This document shows, piece by piece, positions 17,453 through 25,476 of a stretch of 64,000 nucleotides of DNA (the first letter of the stretch is position 1; every line of letters begins with the position of its first letter). Both the position numbers and the translations under genes were made by a program. This DNA is from Halorubrum sp. CSM-61 (lineage in GTDB: Archaea > Halobacteriota > Halobacteria > Halobacteriales > Haloferacaceae), in the NCBI RefSeq assembly GCF_003781945.1, contig NZ_RJJW01000002.1, forward strand, positions 124,015 through 188,014, read 5' to 3'. The notes beneath the pieces are model-generated. The model was not told the DNA's origin, did not search any database, and saw only the letters and a program-made list of their open reading frames with translations.

Positions 17453-18871
17453 ATGGATCGTGACGGCGAGTCGACACCGCGCGTGGTGCGGTCGTTCGTC
17501 GAGGCGGTTCCGACCCCGACGGTAGCCTGCGATCCCGAGTCCCTCGCGATCCGGGCGGCGAACGCGCCGGCCGCCGCGCTGCTCGGCCGGGACCGCGGGA
17601 CCCTGACGCTGATGGGGATCACGGACCTCGGCGAGACCGACGAGACGGTCGACGGCGAGCCGGTGGCCGCGGCGGTCGAGGAGGCGGTCGACCTGGAGGG
17701 GGTTACCGAGTTCGAGTGGGAGACCGGCGGGGAGCGGGGGCGTCGCCGACTCTCGCTGTCGCTGCACGCGACGACGATCGCCGACGAGCGGTGGCTGATC
17801 GTCGGGGTGACCGACGTGACCGACCGCGTCACCGCGGCGGAGGCGCTCCGTTCGCAGCTCCGCGTCGTCGATGCCCTCGCCGCGACGGTACCGACCGCGC
17901 TGTTCCAGTGTACCGCGGAGGGGACGCTCGCGCGCTGGAACGACCGGCTCGCGGCCGACGTCGAACGCGACGGGGAGGAGCTGTCCGGGACCGACCTGAC
18001 GGCGCTGTTCGACGACGCGACCCGCGACGCCGTCGCCGATGCGCTCCGGCGCGTGTACCGCGAGCGCGAGCCGGCCGACTGCGAGGCGACGCTTTTGACG
18101 CGGTCCGGCGAGCGCGTCCCCTACCGACTCGCGCTGGGGCCGATCGTCGACGGCGACGAGGTCGTCGGCGCGGTCGGCGTCGGCGAGGACCGCACGGAGG
18201 CGTCGATCCGCGAGGAGCGGCTCGCCGTCCTGACGCGGGTGCTCCGGCACAACTTCCGGAACGACCTCAACGTGGTGACCGGGTTCACGGAGCGGGCGAT
18301 CGAGGCCGTCGAGGACCCGGAGCTGGCGACGGAGCTCGAACGGGTCGTCGACACCGCCGATCGCCTGCTCCGGGTGGGCGAGACCTCTCGGCGCGTCGAG
18401 CGCCTGCTCGCGGACCGGCCCACACCCCAGCCGATCGACCTCGCGGACGCGGTCGAGGAGGCGCTGATCTCGCTCCCCGAGGAGCTCCGCGAGGGCGCCG
18501 ATGTCGAGGTCGACGTGCCCGACGGGATCACGGTGTCGGCGATCGGCTACCTCGCCGAGGCGATCGCTGAGCTCGTCGACAACGCGATCCGCCACAGCGA
18601 CGCCGACCGCCCGCGCGTCGAGATCGCGGCCGCCGAGCTCCCGAGCGAGTCGTGGGCGTCGCTGGTCGTCGCCGACGACGGGCCGGGGATCCCGCCCGCC
18701 GAGCGCGCGGTGCTCACCGGCGAGGAGACGCCGCTGGAGCACGCCAGCGGGCTCGGGCTCTGGTACGTCAACTGGATCGTCGGCGCCGGCGGCGGGAGCT
18801 TCGACATCGGCGCCGCGTCGACCGGCGGGACGCGGATCGAGATGGAGCTTCGGACGCCGAACGACGAGTGA
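17453..18871 (+). CDS. Soluble PAS-PAS sensor histidine kinase
   Basis: 472 residues. Two PAS-like sensor domains (about 10-125 and 135-255), no membrane helix, then a HisKA-like segment with the phospho-acceptor in Arg-Val-Leu-Arg-His-Asn-Phe-Arg-Asn-Asp-Leu-Asn (about 263-274). The ATPase domain shows the N box (Glu-Leu-Val-Asp-Asn-Ala-Ile-Arg-His), G1 (Asp-Asp-Gly-Pro-Gly-Ile-Pro) and G2 (Gly-Leu-Gly-Leu-Trp). No response regulator gene is adjacent; haloarchaeal kinases of this type are usually orphan. The cytoplasmic signal it senses is unknown. Confidence 0.88.
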   Translation: MDRDGESTPRVVRSFVEAVPTPTVACDPESLAIRAANAPAAALLGRDRGTLTLMGITDLGETDETVDGEPVAAAVEEAVDLEGVTEFEWETGGERGRRRLSLSLHATTIADERWLIVGVTDVTDRVTAAEALRSQLRVVDALAATVPTALFQCTAEGTLARWNDRLAADVERDGEELSGTDLTALFDDATRDAVADALRRVYREREPADCEATLLTRSGERVPYRLALGPIVDGDEVVGAVGVGEDRTEASIREERLAVLTRVLRHNFRNDLNVVTGFTERAIEAVEDPELATELERVVDTADRLLRVGETSRRVERLLADRPTPQPIDLADAVEEALISLPEELREGADVEVDVPDGITVSAIGYLAEAIAELVDNAIRHSDADRPRVEIAAAELPSESWASLVVADDGPGIPPAERAVLTGEETPLEHASGLGLWYVNWIVGAGGGSFDIGAASTGGTRIEMELRTPNDE

Positions 18872-18907
18872 GGCGGCGGCGCGAGCGGTGATCCGAGGCC
18901 GACCGAC

Positions 18908-19267
18908 TCACTCGACGAGGCGGACCTCGTCGCCGACCGCGATCTCGTCGGCCGCGCCGGCCGGGAGCTCGATCACGGTGTCCGCGCGGCCGCGACCCAG
19001 CCCGACGAACGGGGCGAGCCGCTTCGTCTTCCGCACCTCGCCGTCGACTACCCACAGCGCGTCGATCGCGAAGGGGACGAACAGCATGTGGAGCCACTGC
19101 GTGTCCGGGGCGTCGAAGGGGAACACCAGGGCGTAGCCGTCGGGGATAGACCGCCGGAACATCAGCCCGCGGCCCTGTTCGAGCGTCGAGCGCGCCACGT
19201 CGACGTCGCCGGCGAGGAGGGTCTCCTCCGAGTTGCCGGACCGGTCGCTGCGGTGGACGAGTCGCAC
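18908..19267 (-). CDS. DUF192 family protein
   Basis: 119 residues with a GTG start. The motif Gly-Leu-Met-Phe-Arg-Arg-Ser near residue 35, then Ala-Leu-Val-Phe-Pro-Phe and Leu-His-Met-Leu-Phe-Val-Pro-Phe-Ala-Ile-Asp, is the DUF192 signature. The family has a small beta-barrel fold and no settled function. No in-frame ATG exists before the conserved core; the GTG at 19267 is chosen because a TATA box (19291-19297) lies 27 bases upstream and because homologues begin with a similar Arg-Val-Val-His segment. The frame continues upstream through the glutaredoxin gene only as noise. Confidence 0.82.
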   Translation of the reverse strand: MRLVHRSDRSGNSEETLLAGDVDVARSTLEQGRGLMFRRSIPDGYALVFPFDAPDTQWLHMLFVPFAIDALWVVDGEVRKTKRLAPFVGLGRGRADTVIELPAGAADEIAVGDEVRLVE

Positions 19268-19290
19268 GCCCGGCACGTGACGGGCGCCGG

Positions 19291-19297
19291 ATAAATA
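19291..19297 (-). promoter_or_regulatory. TATA box of the DUF192 gene
   Basis: On the minus strand this reads TATTTAT, centred 27 bases before the GTG at 19267. It supports a leaderless transcript and decides between two nearby GTG codons (19267 and 19276). Confidence 0.5.
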
Positions 19298-19344
19298 GCC
19301 TCGCGATCGGTCGGCGGCGGTGCCGGCGGTTCCGGCGGCGGCGC

Positions 19345-19602
19345 CTAGCTCGCGTCGCCGTACGTCTCTTCGAGGTACTCGACGATGTCGTCGCTCTCGG
19401 GCATCGCGTCGATCCCGTGTTCCTCGTCCACGAGGACCGGCACGCCGGTCTGCCCGGAGATCTCCTCCACCTCGGTGCGCTCGCCGTGCGAGCGCGGCAC
19501 CATCACCGACTCGTACTCTAAGTCGAGGTCGGCGAGCTTGGTCTTCACTTTCGCGCAGTACGGGCACCCTTCCAGTTCGTAGAGTTTCAGGTTCGTCATC
19601 AC
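19345..19602 (-). CDS. Glutaredoxin-like protein
   Basis: 85 residues. The redox motif Cys-Pro-Tyr-Cys lies at about 13-16 after a beta strand Leu-Lys-Leu-Tyr-Glu-Leu-Glu-Gly, and Gly-Val-Pro-Val-Leu-Val gives the cis-proline of the thioredoxin fold. The length fits a single-domain glutaredoxin or glutathione-S-transferase N-domain-like protein. Haloarchaea use gamma-glutamylcysteine rather than glutathione, so the physiological thiol is likely different (general knowledge). A second in-frame ATG is the next codon; the first is kept because a TATA-like stretch lies about 27 bases upstream. Confidence 0.85.
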   Translation of the reverse strand: MMTNLKLYELEGCPYCAKVKTKLADLDLEYESVMVPRSHGERTEVEEISGQTGVPVLVDEEHGIDAMPESDDIVEYLEETYGDAS

Positions 19603-19742
19603 CGGTGAGTAGGAGACAGACGCGTAAAGAAGTACGGTGGACGGTGCACGCGGCGCGCACGGGCGGCGTCCGTACTTAAAAAAATCGCGTCACGAATTAA
19701 AAAGGAACCGCGCCGACGCCGCCGCTCAGAGGGTGACGCCGC

Positions 19743-21122
19743 CTAGAGGATGACGCCGCGCGTCTGCAGCACGTAGTAGAGCGCCAGCAGCGCCGCGATG
19801 ACGTACTGGCCGAGCGCGACGTCGTCGTACTCGCCGACCGCGACCTTGATCAGCGGGTAGGCGACGATCCCGGCCGCGAGCCCGTCGGCGATCGAGTAGG
19901 CGAACGGCATCACGGTGACGGTGAGTCCGGCGGAGACGGCCCACGCGGGGTCCTCCCAGTCGACCTCGACGAGCCCCTGCAGCATCATCACGCCGACGAC
20001 GATCAGCGCGATGAAGGAGGCGTACGCCGGGATGGCGGCGACGACGGGGATCACCGCGAGCGACGCGAGGAACAGCAGCGCGACGACCAGCGCCGTCAGG
20101 CCGGTGCGGCCGCCCTCCTCGACGCCCGTCGACGACTCGATGTACGTCGTCACCGTGGAGGTGCCGAGCACCGCGCCGGCGGTCGTCCCCACCGCGTCGG
20201 CCATCAGCGGCTTATCCATGTCGGGGAGGTCGCCGTCCTCGTCGAGGAAGTCGCCGAACTGCGAGACGCCGATGAGCGTCCCGGCGGTGTCGAAGAAGTC
20301 GACGAAGAAGAACGTGAACACGACCAGGACGAACGTGAGCGGGTCGATCTGTCCCAGCCCGTCGACGAACGCGCCCGCGAGCGGCGTGATGTCGTACTGC
20401 GCGCTCGGGAGCGTCTCGGGCGTGATCGTCCCGCGTCCGAAGACGCCGGCGAGGGTGAGCCCCCAGCCGGCGGCGGCGGTCGTCAGGATGCCGATCACGA
20501 TCGAGCCCGTGATCCCGCGGGCCCAGAGGCCGAAGGTGAACGCGAGCCCGAGTATCCCTAAGACCGCCCACGGGTTTCCGAAGACCCCGCCGAGCGTGAC
20601 CAGCGTCGCGTCGTCGGGGACGACGATCTGGAGCTCCTGGAAGCCGATGAAAAGCAGGAAGAGACCGATACCGGCGCCGACCGAGCGCTTCACCGGCTCT
20701 GGAAACAGCCGGATGACGTACTCGCGCGCGCCGACCGCGGTGAGCAGCATGAACAGGATCCCTTCGACGAAGACGGCGGCCAGCGCCGTCTGCCACGGGA
20801 CGCCGAGCCCGAGCACGACCGTGTACGCGAAGAAGGCGTTGAGCCCGAGCCCCGGTGCGAGCCCGAACGGCCGGTTCGCGTACAGCGCCATGACGACCGT
20901 CGCGATCGCCGCCGAGAGGATCGTCGCGATGGCGATCATCTGGAACACTTCGCCCTGCCCGTACTCCTCGATCTGGATCGCCTCCGAGAGGATCGCGGGG
21001 TTCACCACGATGATGTACGACATCGCGAGGAAGGTTGTGAGCCCGGCAACCAGCTCCGTCCGGACGTCGGAGTCGTGCTCCTCTAGGTCGAACCGCGCAG
21101 CGAGCGTGTCTGTAAGCCCCAT
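19743..21122 (-). CDS. NCS2/AzgA-type purine or uracil permease
   Basis: 459 residues with 12-14 hydrophobic segments. The Thr-Phe-Leu-Ala-Met-Ser-Tyr-Ile-Ile-Val-Val-Asn-Pro motif (about 30-42) and the Asp-Phe-Phe-Asp-Thr-Ala-Gly-Thr-Leu motif (about 275-283) place it in the AzgA branch, which takes up hypoxanthine, guanine or adenine by ion symport. ATG at 21122 is preferred: a TATA-like GCTTATC lies about 28 bases upstream, and residues further upstream in the open frame do not match the family. It follows gfcR on the same strand, separated by a 21-base tandem repeat. Confidence 0.88.
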   Translation of the reverse strand: MGLTDTLAARFDLEEHDSDVRTELVAGLTTFLAMSYIIVVNPAILSEAIQIEEYGQGEVFQMIAIATILSAAIATVVMALYANRPFGLAPGLGLNAFFAYTVVLGLGVPWQTALAAVFVEGILFMLLTAVGAREYVIRLFPEPVKRSVGAGIGLFLLFIGFQELQIVVPDDATLVTLGGVFGNPWAVLGILGLAFTFGLWARGITGSIVIGILTTAAAGWGLTLAGVFGRGTITPETLPSAQYDITPLAGAFVDGLGQIDPLTFVLVVFTFFFVDFFDTAGTLIGVSQFGDFLDEDGDLPDMDKPLMADAVGTTAGAVLGTSTVTTYIESSTGVEEGGRTGLTALVVALLFLASLAVIPVVAAIPAYASFIALIVVGVMMLQGLVEVDWEDPAWAVSAGLTVTVMPFAYSIADGLAAGIVAYPLIKVAVGEYDDVALGQYVIAALLALYYVLQTRGVIL

Positions 21123-21238
21123 TGAACGGGTGAGTGTACCCCCGGATCGAGTGATAAGCTTTGCTGAACGCCACCGAGAACTATGCAAATATATGGATAC
21201 AATATCGGATTGAAACGTTTAATTGCCGAGAGAAATGC

Positions 21239-21322
21239 GCGAACGTGCCTACTCGAAATGCGAATATGCCCACACGGGGTGCGAATACGCCTACACGAAG
21301 CGCGACCGCGCCTATTCGAACG
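21239..21322. repeat. Four imperfect 21-base tandem repeats spanning the end of gfcR
   Basis: Four adjacent 21-base units start at 21239, 21260, 21281 and 21302, each beginning GCGA and containing GCC(T/C)A(C/T)(A/T)CG. On the minus strand the unit that starts at 21302 carries the last three gfcR codons and its TAG stop, and the other units repeat a similar Phe-Glu/Arg-Val-Gly coding pattern past the stop. Because 21 is a multiple of three, the array stays in frame and would add a 7-residue repeat if the stop were read through. It could be a terminator-proximal expansion or a regulatory array for the permease gene. Confidence 0.7.
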
Positions 21323-22025
21323 TCGTCAGCGCGCCCACGGGGGCGTCCGTGATCTCTCGCGCGCGGTCCATCCCCTCGTCGCCGACGGCGATGAGGGTGA
21401 ACACGCCGGTGACGTCGGCGTCGGCCTGTAAGGCGATGTCCAAGAGGAGCTCCTGCGTCTCGCCCGACCGGATCAGGTCGTCGACGACGAGGACCGTGTC
21501 GCCCGCGTCGATTGCGCTCGCGGGGAGGTAGTAGGTGAGCTCGATCCCGGAGGCGAGCCGCTGGCGCGATTCGATGAACTCCTCGACGGCGGTCTCCTTC
21601 GACTTCTTGGCGTACGCTAAGCGGGCGTCGAAGAAGGAGGCCATCGCCGCGCCGAGGGTGATCCCGTCGGTGGCGGCGGTGAGCACCACGTCCGGCGACT
21701 CGAACTCGAACGTCTCCGCGGCGACGGGCGCGACCAGATCGAGGAACGACTGGTCGAAGACGACCCCGGAGTTGTCGACGTACCCCTCGTCGTCGAACTC
21801 GACGCGAGCGAGGAGTTCGTCGGCGAGCGCGTCGCGGCCGACCGCCTCGACGACCTCGCTCGCGCGGTCGGTCCCGGGGAGCACGTGGCCGTTGACGTAC
21901 CGGTTTAAGTCGCCCGCGGGCAACCCCGTCACCTCGGACAGCTCCTCGTAGGTTCGCGTCTCCTTCAGCATCCGCAACACGGCGACCGCCTGCAGCTGGA
22001 GGGCGGCCTTCTCTGCTCGGTTCAT
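21312..22025 (-). CDS. gfcR: GfcR-type transcriptional regulator with phosphoribosyltransferase-like domain
   Basis: 237 residues. An N-terminal helix-turn-helix (about 1-75: Tyr-Glu-Glu-Leu-Ser-Glu-Val-Thr-Gly-Leu-Pro-Ala-Gly-Asp-Leu-Asn-Arg-Tyr-Val) is fused to a type I phosphoribosyltransferase-like domain with the PRPP loop Val-Leu-Val-Val-Asp-Asp-Leu-Ile-Arg-Ser-Gly-Glu-Thr near 175-190. This is the architecture of GfcR, an activator of sugar-degradation genes in Haloferax; homologues are often misnamed adenine or orotate phosphoribosyltransferase. The ligand-sensing role of the PRT domain is inferred. It stands immediately upstream of a purine-type permease, which hints at a nucleotide or PRPP-linked signal. 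Confidence 0.85.
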   Translation of the reverse strand: MNRAEKAALQLQAVAVLRMLKETRTYEELSEVTGLPAGDLNRYVNGHVLPGTDRASEVVEAVGRDALADELLARVEFDDEGYVDNSGVVFDQSFLDLVAPVAAETFEFESPDVVLTAATDGITLGAAMASFFDARLAYAKKSKETAVEEFIESRQRLASGIELTYYLPASAIDAGDTVLVVDDLIRSGETQELLLDIALQADADVTGVFTLIAVGDEGMDRAREITDAPVGALTTFE

Positions 22026-22142
22026 GCAGATGATCGTGATCGCACAAGTATGAATACGTCGAAGTCCTCGGAGGGACGGATCGCCACGAACGTGGCACCC
22101 GGGAGGTCCCCGGAAGGGGCGAACGGCGCGGTCGCGGCGTCG

Positions 22143-22598
22143 TTACTCCCCCGGCGCGCGGAAGTAGAGGTCCGGCTCGTCGAGGACGAACTCCACGCGG
22201 TCGCGGTCGTCGAGCGGGCGGAGTCGGACCGTCAGTCGGCCCGCGTCGGCCGCGGCCGCCTCGAGCGCTTCCCGGTCCGAGTCGAGGACGAACGTCGGGA
22301 CGCAGACGGCGACCTCCTCCGTCGCGCTCTCGGCGACCACCAGCCGGTAGCTGGCCGTCTCGCCCGCCGCCGCGTACACCCGGACGGACTCGATCTCGAC
22401 CCCGGACAGCAGGTCGTTGACCTCGTCGAACTCCGAGCCGGGCAACAGGACGTGGAGCCGCGCCTCGTCGGCGATCGGGTTCACGTCGCCGGGGTGGAGC
22501 GCGAGCGCCTCCCACCCGCGGTCGCGGTACTCAGCCGCCGTCGCCTCGGTGTCGTCGAACACGCGCTGCCACCGCTCGCCGAGGTCGGCTCTGCTCAT
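22143..22598 (-). CDS. DUF7529-like haloarchaeal protein
   Basis: 151 residues. It starts Met-Ser-Arg-Ala-Asp-Leu-Gly-Glu-Arg-Trp and has a helical N-terminus (Thr-Glu-Ala-Thr-Ala-Ala-Glu-Tyr-Arg-Asp-Arg-Gly-Trp), a His-Pro-Gly-Asp-Val-Asn motif, and an alpha/beta body ending in Asp-Leu-Tyr-Phe-Arg-Ala-Pro-Gly-Glu. ATG at 22598 is chosen over an upstream in-frame start because the additional residues are Arg-rich and lie in a low-information leader. The family name is from memory and function is unknown. It is divergent from the peptide ABC operon. Confidence 0.6.
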   Translation of the reverse strand: MSRADLGERWQRVFDDTEATAAEYRDRGWEALALHPGDVNPIADEARLHVLLPGSEFDEVNDLLSGVEIESVRVYAAAGETASYRLVVAESATEEVAVCVPTFVLDSDREALEAAAADAGRLTVRLRPLDDRDRVEFVLDEPDLYFRAPGE

Positions 22599-22722
22599 AG
22601 GGAGGGAGCGACGCCGCGGGAAGGTAAACCTTCCCGCCTCGTCGTCGCGGGACAGGTAACGCGAAAACGACCGCATGCGCGGCTCTGACGCCGGCGATCC
22701 CCGTGCTACGTGACCACAGATC

Positions 22723-22729
22723 TTATATC
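22723..22729 (+). promoter_or_regulatory. TATA box of the peptide ABC operon
   Basis: TTATATC centred 26 bases before the ATG at 22752, fitting a leaderless mRNA and supporting that start over the in-frame codon at 22710. Confidence 0.5.
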
Positions 22730-22751
22730 CCCCGATAGTATTGAACCGCCT

Positions 22752-24410
22752 ATGTCACGCGATGACTCGGACGTGAACCGCCGGACGTACCTCAAGTACG
22801 TCGGAGGCACTGCGGCCACCGTCGGGCTGGCCGGCTGTTCGGACGACGGCGGCGACGGCTCGGACGGCAGCGACGGCACGGACGGTAGCGACGGTTCCGA
22901 CGGAACCGACGGTTCGGACGGCTCCGACGGCGAGGACGGAGAGGAGCTCCCAGAGCCGGAGACCCGCGAAGAGCACCTCCAGCGCGCGAACCTCCGTCTC
23001 AACGAGCGCGCCCCGTGGGTCTACCTCAACCGCCAGTACAGCGTGTACGGGATCGCGAACCGGCTCGACTGGACCGCCCGCCGCGACGAGCTGATCGAGG
23101 CGCAGGCCATCTCGGTGACCGAGGGCGAGCCGTCGGTCACGATCACCCAGTCGTCGATGGACTCGGGGCTCGACCCCCACGACCACCGCGAGACGCCGAC
23201 GGACAACATCGTCGTGCAGGCCCACGACGGAGTGCTCGGCCGCGACGCCGACGGCGACATCATCGACTCGCTCGCGACCGACTACGAGCGGCTCGAAGAG
23301 GGCCGCGTCCGGTTCGAGATCCGCGACGGCGTCACCTTCCACAACGGCGACGAGCTCCAGCCCTCGGACATCGCCTACAGCGTCAATCGGGTCGTCGACG
23401 AGGAGGTCGGGATCGCGAGCCCGCAGAACGACCAGCTCGCCGGCGTCACGGGCGCCGAGGTCGTCGACGGCGGCGTCGAGGTGACCTCCGACGGGATCAA
23501 CCCGATCGTGTTCTCGCTTTTCGCCTCGTACTGTAAGGTCGTTCAGCAGGACTGGATCGAGTCGCGGGAGTCCTCGGAGATCAACTCCGACATGAACGGG
23601 ACCGGCCCGTTCCAGGTCGTCGAGTACGAGCAGGACGTGGAGATCGTCTACGAGCCCCACGAGGACTACTGGGGCGACGCGCCGGAGATCGAGGAGCTGA
23701 CGATCCGCGCGGCCAGCGAGGCGAGCACGCGCGTCTCGGAGCTGCTCGCGGGCGAGACGGATCTCGTCGTCAACGTGCCGCCGCAGGAGGTGAGCCGCGT
23801 CCGCGACGAGGACACCACGGAGGTCACGGCGGTGCCGAGCACCCGCGTCATCTTCAACGCCATGCGGTACGACGTGGAGCCGTTCTCCAGCGTGGAGTTC
23901 CGCCGGGCGATGAACTACGCCATCGACTTAGACAGCATCATCGAGAACGTCCTGCAGGGGTTCGCCGACCCGACCGGCCAGCCCACCCTCGAGGGGTTCG
24001 TCGGCTACAACGAGGAGGTCGGTCCGTACCCGCAGGACGTCGAGCAGGCCGAACAGCTCGTCGAGGAGTCCGGTCACGCCGGCGCCGAGATCACCCTCGA
24101 AACGCCCGTGGGTCGGTACCTCCGCGACGTGGAGATCGCGCAGGCGGTCGCCAGCCAGATCGACGAGCTCTCGAACGTCTCCTGTGACGTCGAGCAGCGC
24201 GACTTCGCCTCCCTCGCGGGCGAGGTGACGAGCGGCGACATCGAGAACACGCCGCACTTCTACCTCCTCGGCTGGGGGAACACCACGTTCGACGCCAGCC
24301 AGACGATCATCCCGCTTCTCACCTCCGACGGGGCGCTCTCGAGCTACCGGGAAGACGAGGAGGTCGACGAGCTCATGGCCGACTCCCAGAACCTGCCGGG
24401 CGAAAACTAA
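22752..24410 (+). CDS. Peptide/oligopeptide ABC transporter binding lipoprotein, apparently circularly permuted
   Basis: 552 residues. Twin-arginine signal with Arg10-Arg11 and lipobox Leu-Ala-Gly-Cys at Cys29, then a 36-residue Asp/Gly/Ser/Thr linker. It belongs to the SBP_bac_5 family (Phe-Glu-Ile-Arg-Asp-Gly-Val-Thr-Phe-His-Asn-Gly-Asp near 190-205). Residues 72-121 (Arg-Glu-Glu-His-Leu-Gln ... Ala-Pro-Trp-Val-Tyr-Leu ... Tyr-Gly-Ile-Ala-Asn-Arg) look like the segment that normally ends this family, and the real C-terminus stops short at Asp-Glu-Leu-Met-Ala-Asp-Ser-Gln-Asn-Leu-Pro-Gly-Glu-Asn. The end would join the start seamlessly, so the order is a circular permutation. First gene of a five-gene transporter operon. 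Confidence 0.9.
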   Translation: MSRDDSDVNRRTYLKYVGGTAATVGLAGCSDDGGDGSDGSDGTDGSDGSDGTDGSDGSDGEDGEELPEPETREEHLQRANLRLNERAPWVYLNRQYSVYGIANRLDWTARRDELIEAQAISVTEGEPSVTITQSSMDSGLDPHDHRETPTDNIVVQAHDGVLGRDADGDIIDSLATDYERLEEGRVRFEIRDGVTFHNGDELQPSDIAYSVNRVVDEEVGIASPQNDQLAGVTGAEVVDGGVEVTSDGINPIVFSLFASYCKVVQQDWIESRESSEINSDMNGTGPFQVVEYEQDVEIVYEPHEDYWGDAPEIEELTIRAASEASTRVSELLAGETDLVVNVPPQEVSRVRDEDTTEVTAVPSTRVIFNAMRYDVEPFSSVEFRRAMNYAIDLDSIIENVLQGFADPTGQPTLEGFVGYNEEVGPYPQDVEQAEQLVEESGHAGAEITLETPVGRYLRDVEIAQAVASQIDELSNVSCDVEQRDFASLAGEVTSGDIENTPHFYLLGWGNTTFDASQTIIPLLTSDGALSSYREDEEVDELMADSQNLPGEN

Positions 24411-24416
24411 GGCCCG

Positions 24417-25436
24417 ATGGCGCTGGGACGGTTCCTCCTGAAACGCGGGATACAAGGCGTGCTGGTCGTGTGGGGCGTCGTGACGGCGGTGTTCCTGCTG
24501 CGGTTCATCACCCCCGGCGACCCGGTGACGTTCGTCGCGCCGCTGGACGCGAGCGCCGAGCTTCGCGCGCAGATAGCCGCGGAACTGGGCCTCGATCAGC
24601 CGCTGTACGTCCAGTACGCCGACTACGTGGTCGGACTCCTGCAGGGAGACATGGGCTACTCGTACCTCCGCGGGACGGAGGCGAGTACGATCGTCTTCGC
24701 CCGCGTGCCGGCCACCGTCGAGCTCGCGGTCGCGGCGACCGTCGTCGCGGTCGTCATCGCGATTCCGCTCGGCGTCATCAGCGCGACGCGCCGGCGCGAG
24801 CCCGCCGACTACGGGGCGACCCTGTTCTCGCTGGTCGGCATCTCGACGCCGAACTTCTGGCTCGGGATCATGCTCATCCTGGTGTTGTCGGTGAACTTCG
24901 GGCTGTTCCCGACGAGCCGACGACCGATCGGCTTCTTCGAGACGTTCGCGTTCCTCGTCACGGTCGAGAACGGGCTCGCCGTCCCGATGGACGTGGGCGC
25001 GTTCCTCGACGGGATGCGGACGTGGCTGTGGCACATCGCGCTGCCGGCGGTGACGCTCGGCACCTACTTCACCGCGCTCATCACCCGGCTCACCCGCAGC
25101 GGGATGATCGAGGAGCTCGGGCAGCCGTACGTCCGCGCCGCGCGCGCGAAGGGACTCCCCGAGTCGCTGATCCAGTACAAACACGCGCTCCAGAACACCC
25201 TCATCCCTATCGTCACCGTGTTGGGGCTCCAGTTGGGGACCCTGATCGGCGGCGCGGTGATCACCGAGGCCGTGTTCTCGTGGCCGGGGCTCGGCACGCT
25301 CGTGATCGACTCGATCAACGTCCGCGACTGGCCGCTGATCCAGGGGTCGCTGATCGTGATCGGGACCGGGTTCGTGCTGATAAACATCTTCGTCGACGCG
25401 CTGTACGCGTACCTCAATCCGCGGGTGGTCCACTGA
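24417..25436 (+). CDS. dppB: Peptide ABC transporter permease, DppB type
   Basis: 339 residues with six membrane helices. The EAA loop for ATPase contact is Tyr-Val-Arg-Ala-Ala-Arg-Ala-Lys-Gly-Leu-Pro-Glu-Ser (about 239-251). The N-terminal Arg-Phe-Leu-Leu-Lys-Arg-Gly-Ile-Gln then first helix, and Pro-Gly-Asp-Pro-Val, are typical of DppB/OppB. It follows the binding protein by six bases. A periplasm-facing insertion of about 25 residues between helices (near 165-195) is a little longer than usual. Confidence 0.92.
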   Translation: MALGRFLLKRGIQGVLVVWGVVTAVFLLRFITPGDPVTFVAPLDASAELRAQIAAELGLDQPLYVQYADYVVGLLQGDMGYSYLRGTEASTIVFARVPATVELAVAATVVAVVIAIPLGVISATRRREPADYGATLFSLVGISTPNFWLGIMLILVLSVNFGLFPTSRRPIGFFETFAFLVTVENGLAVPMDVGAFLDGMRTWLWHIALPAVTLGTYFTALITRLTRSGMIEELGQPYVRAARAKGLPESLIQYKHALQNTLIPIVTVLGLQLGTLIGGAVITEAVFSWPGLGTLVIDSINVRDWPLIQGSLIVIGTGFVLINIFVDALYAYLNPRVVH

Positions 25437-25476
25437 TGACGAACCGATATCTCTCCCCCCTCTCAGGCGGTGTAGC

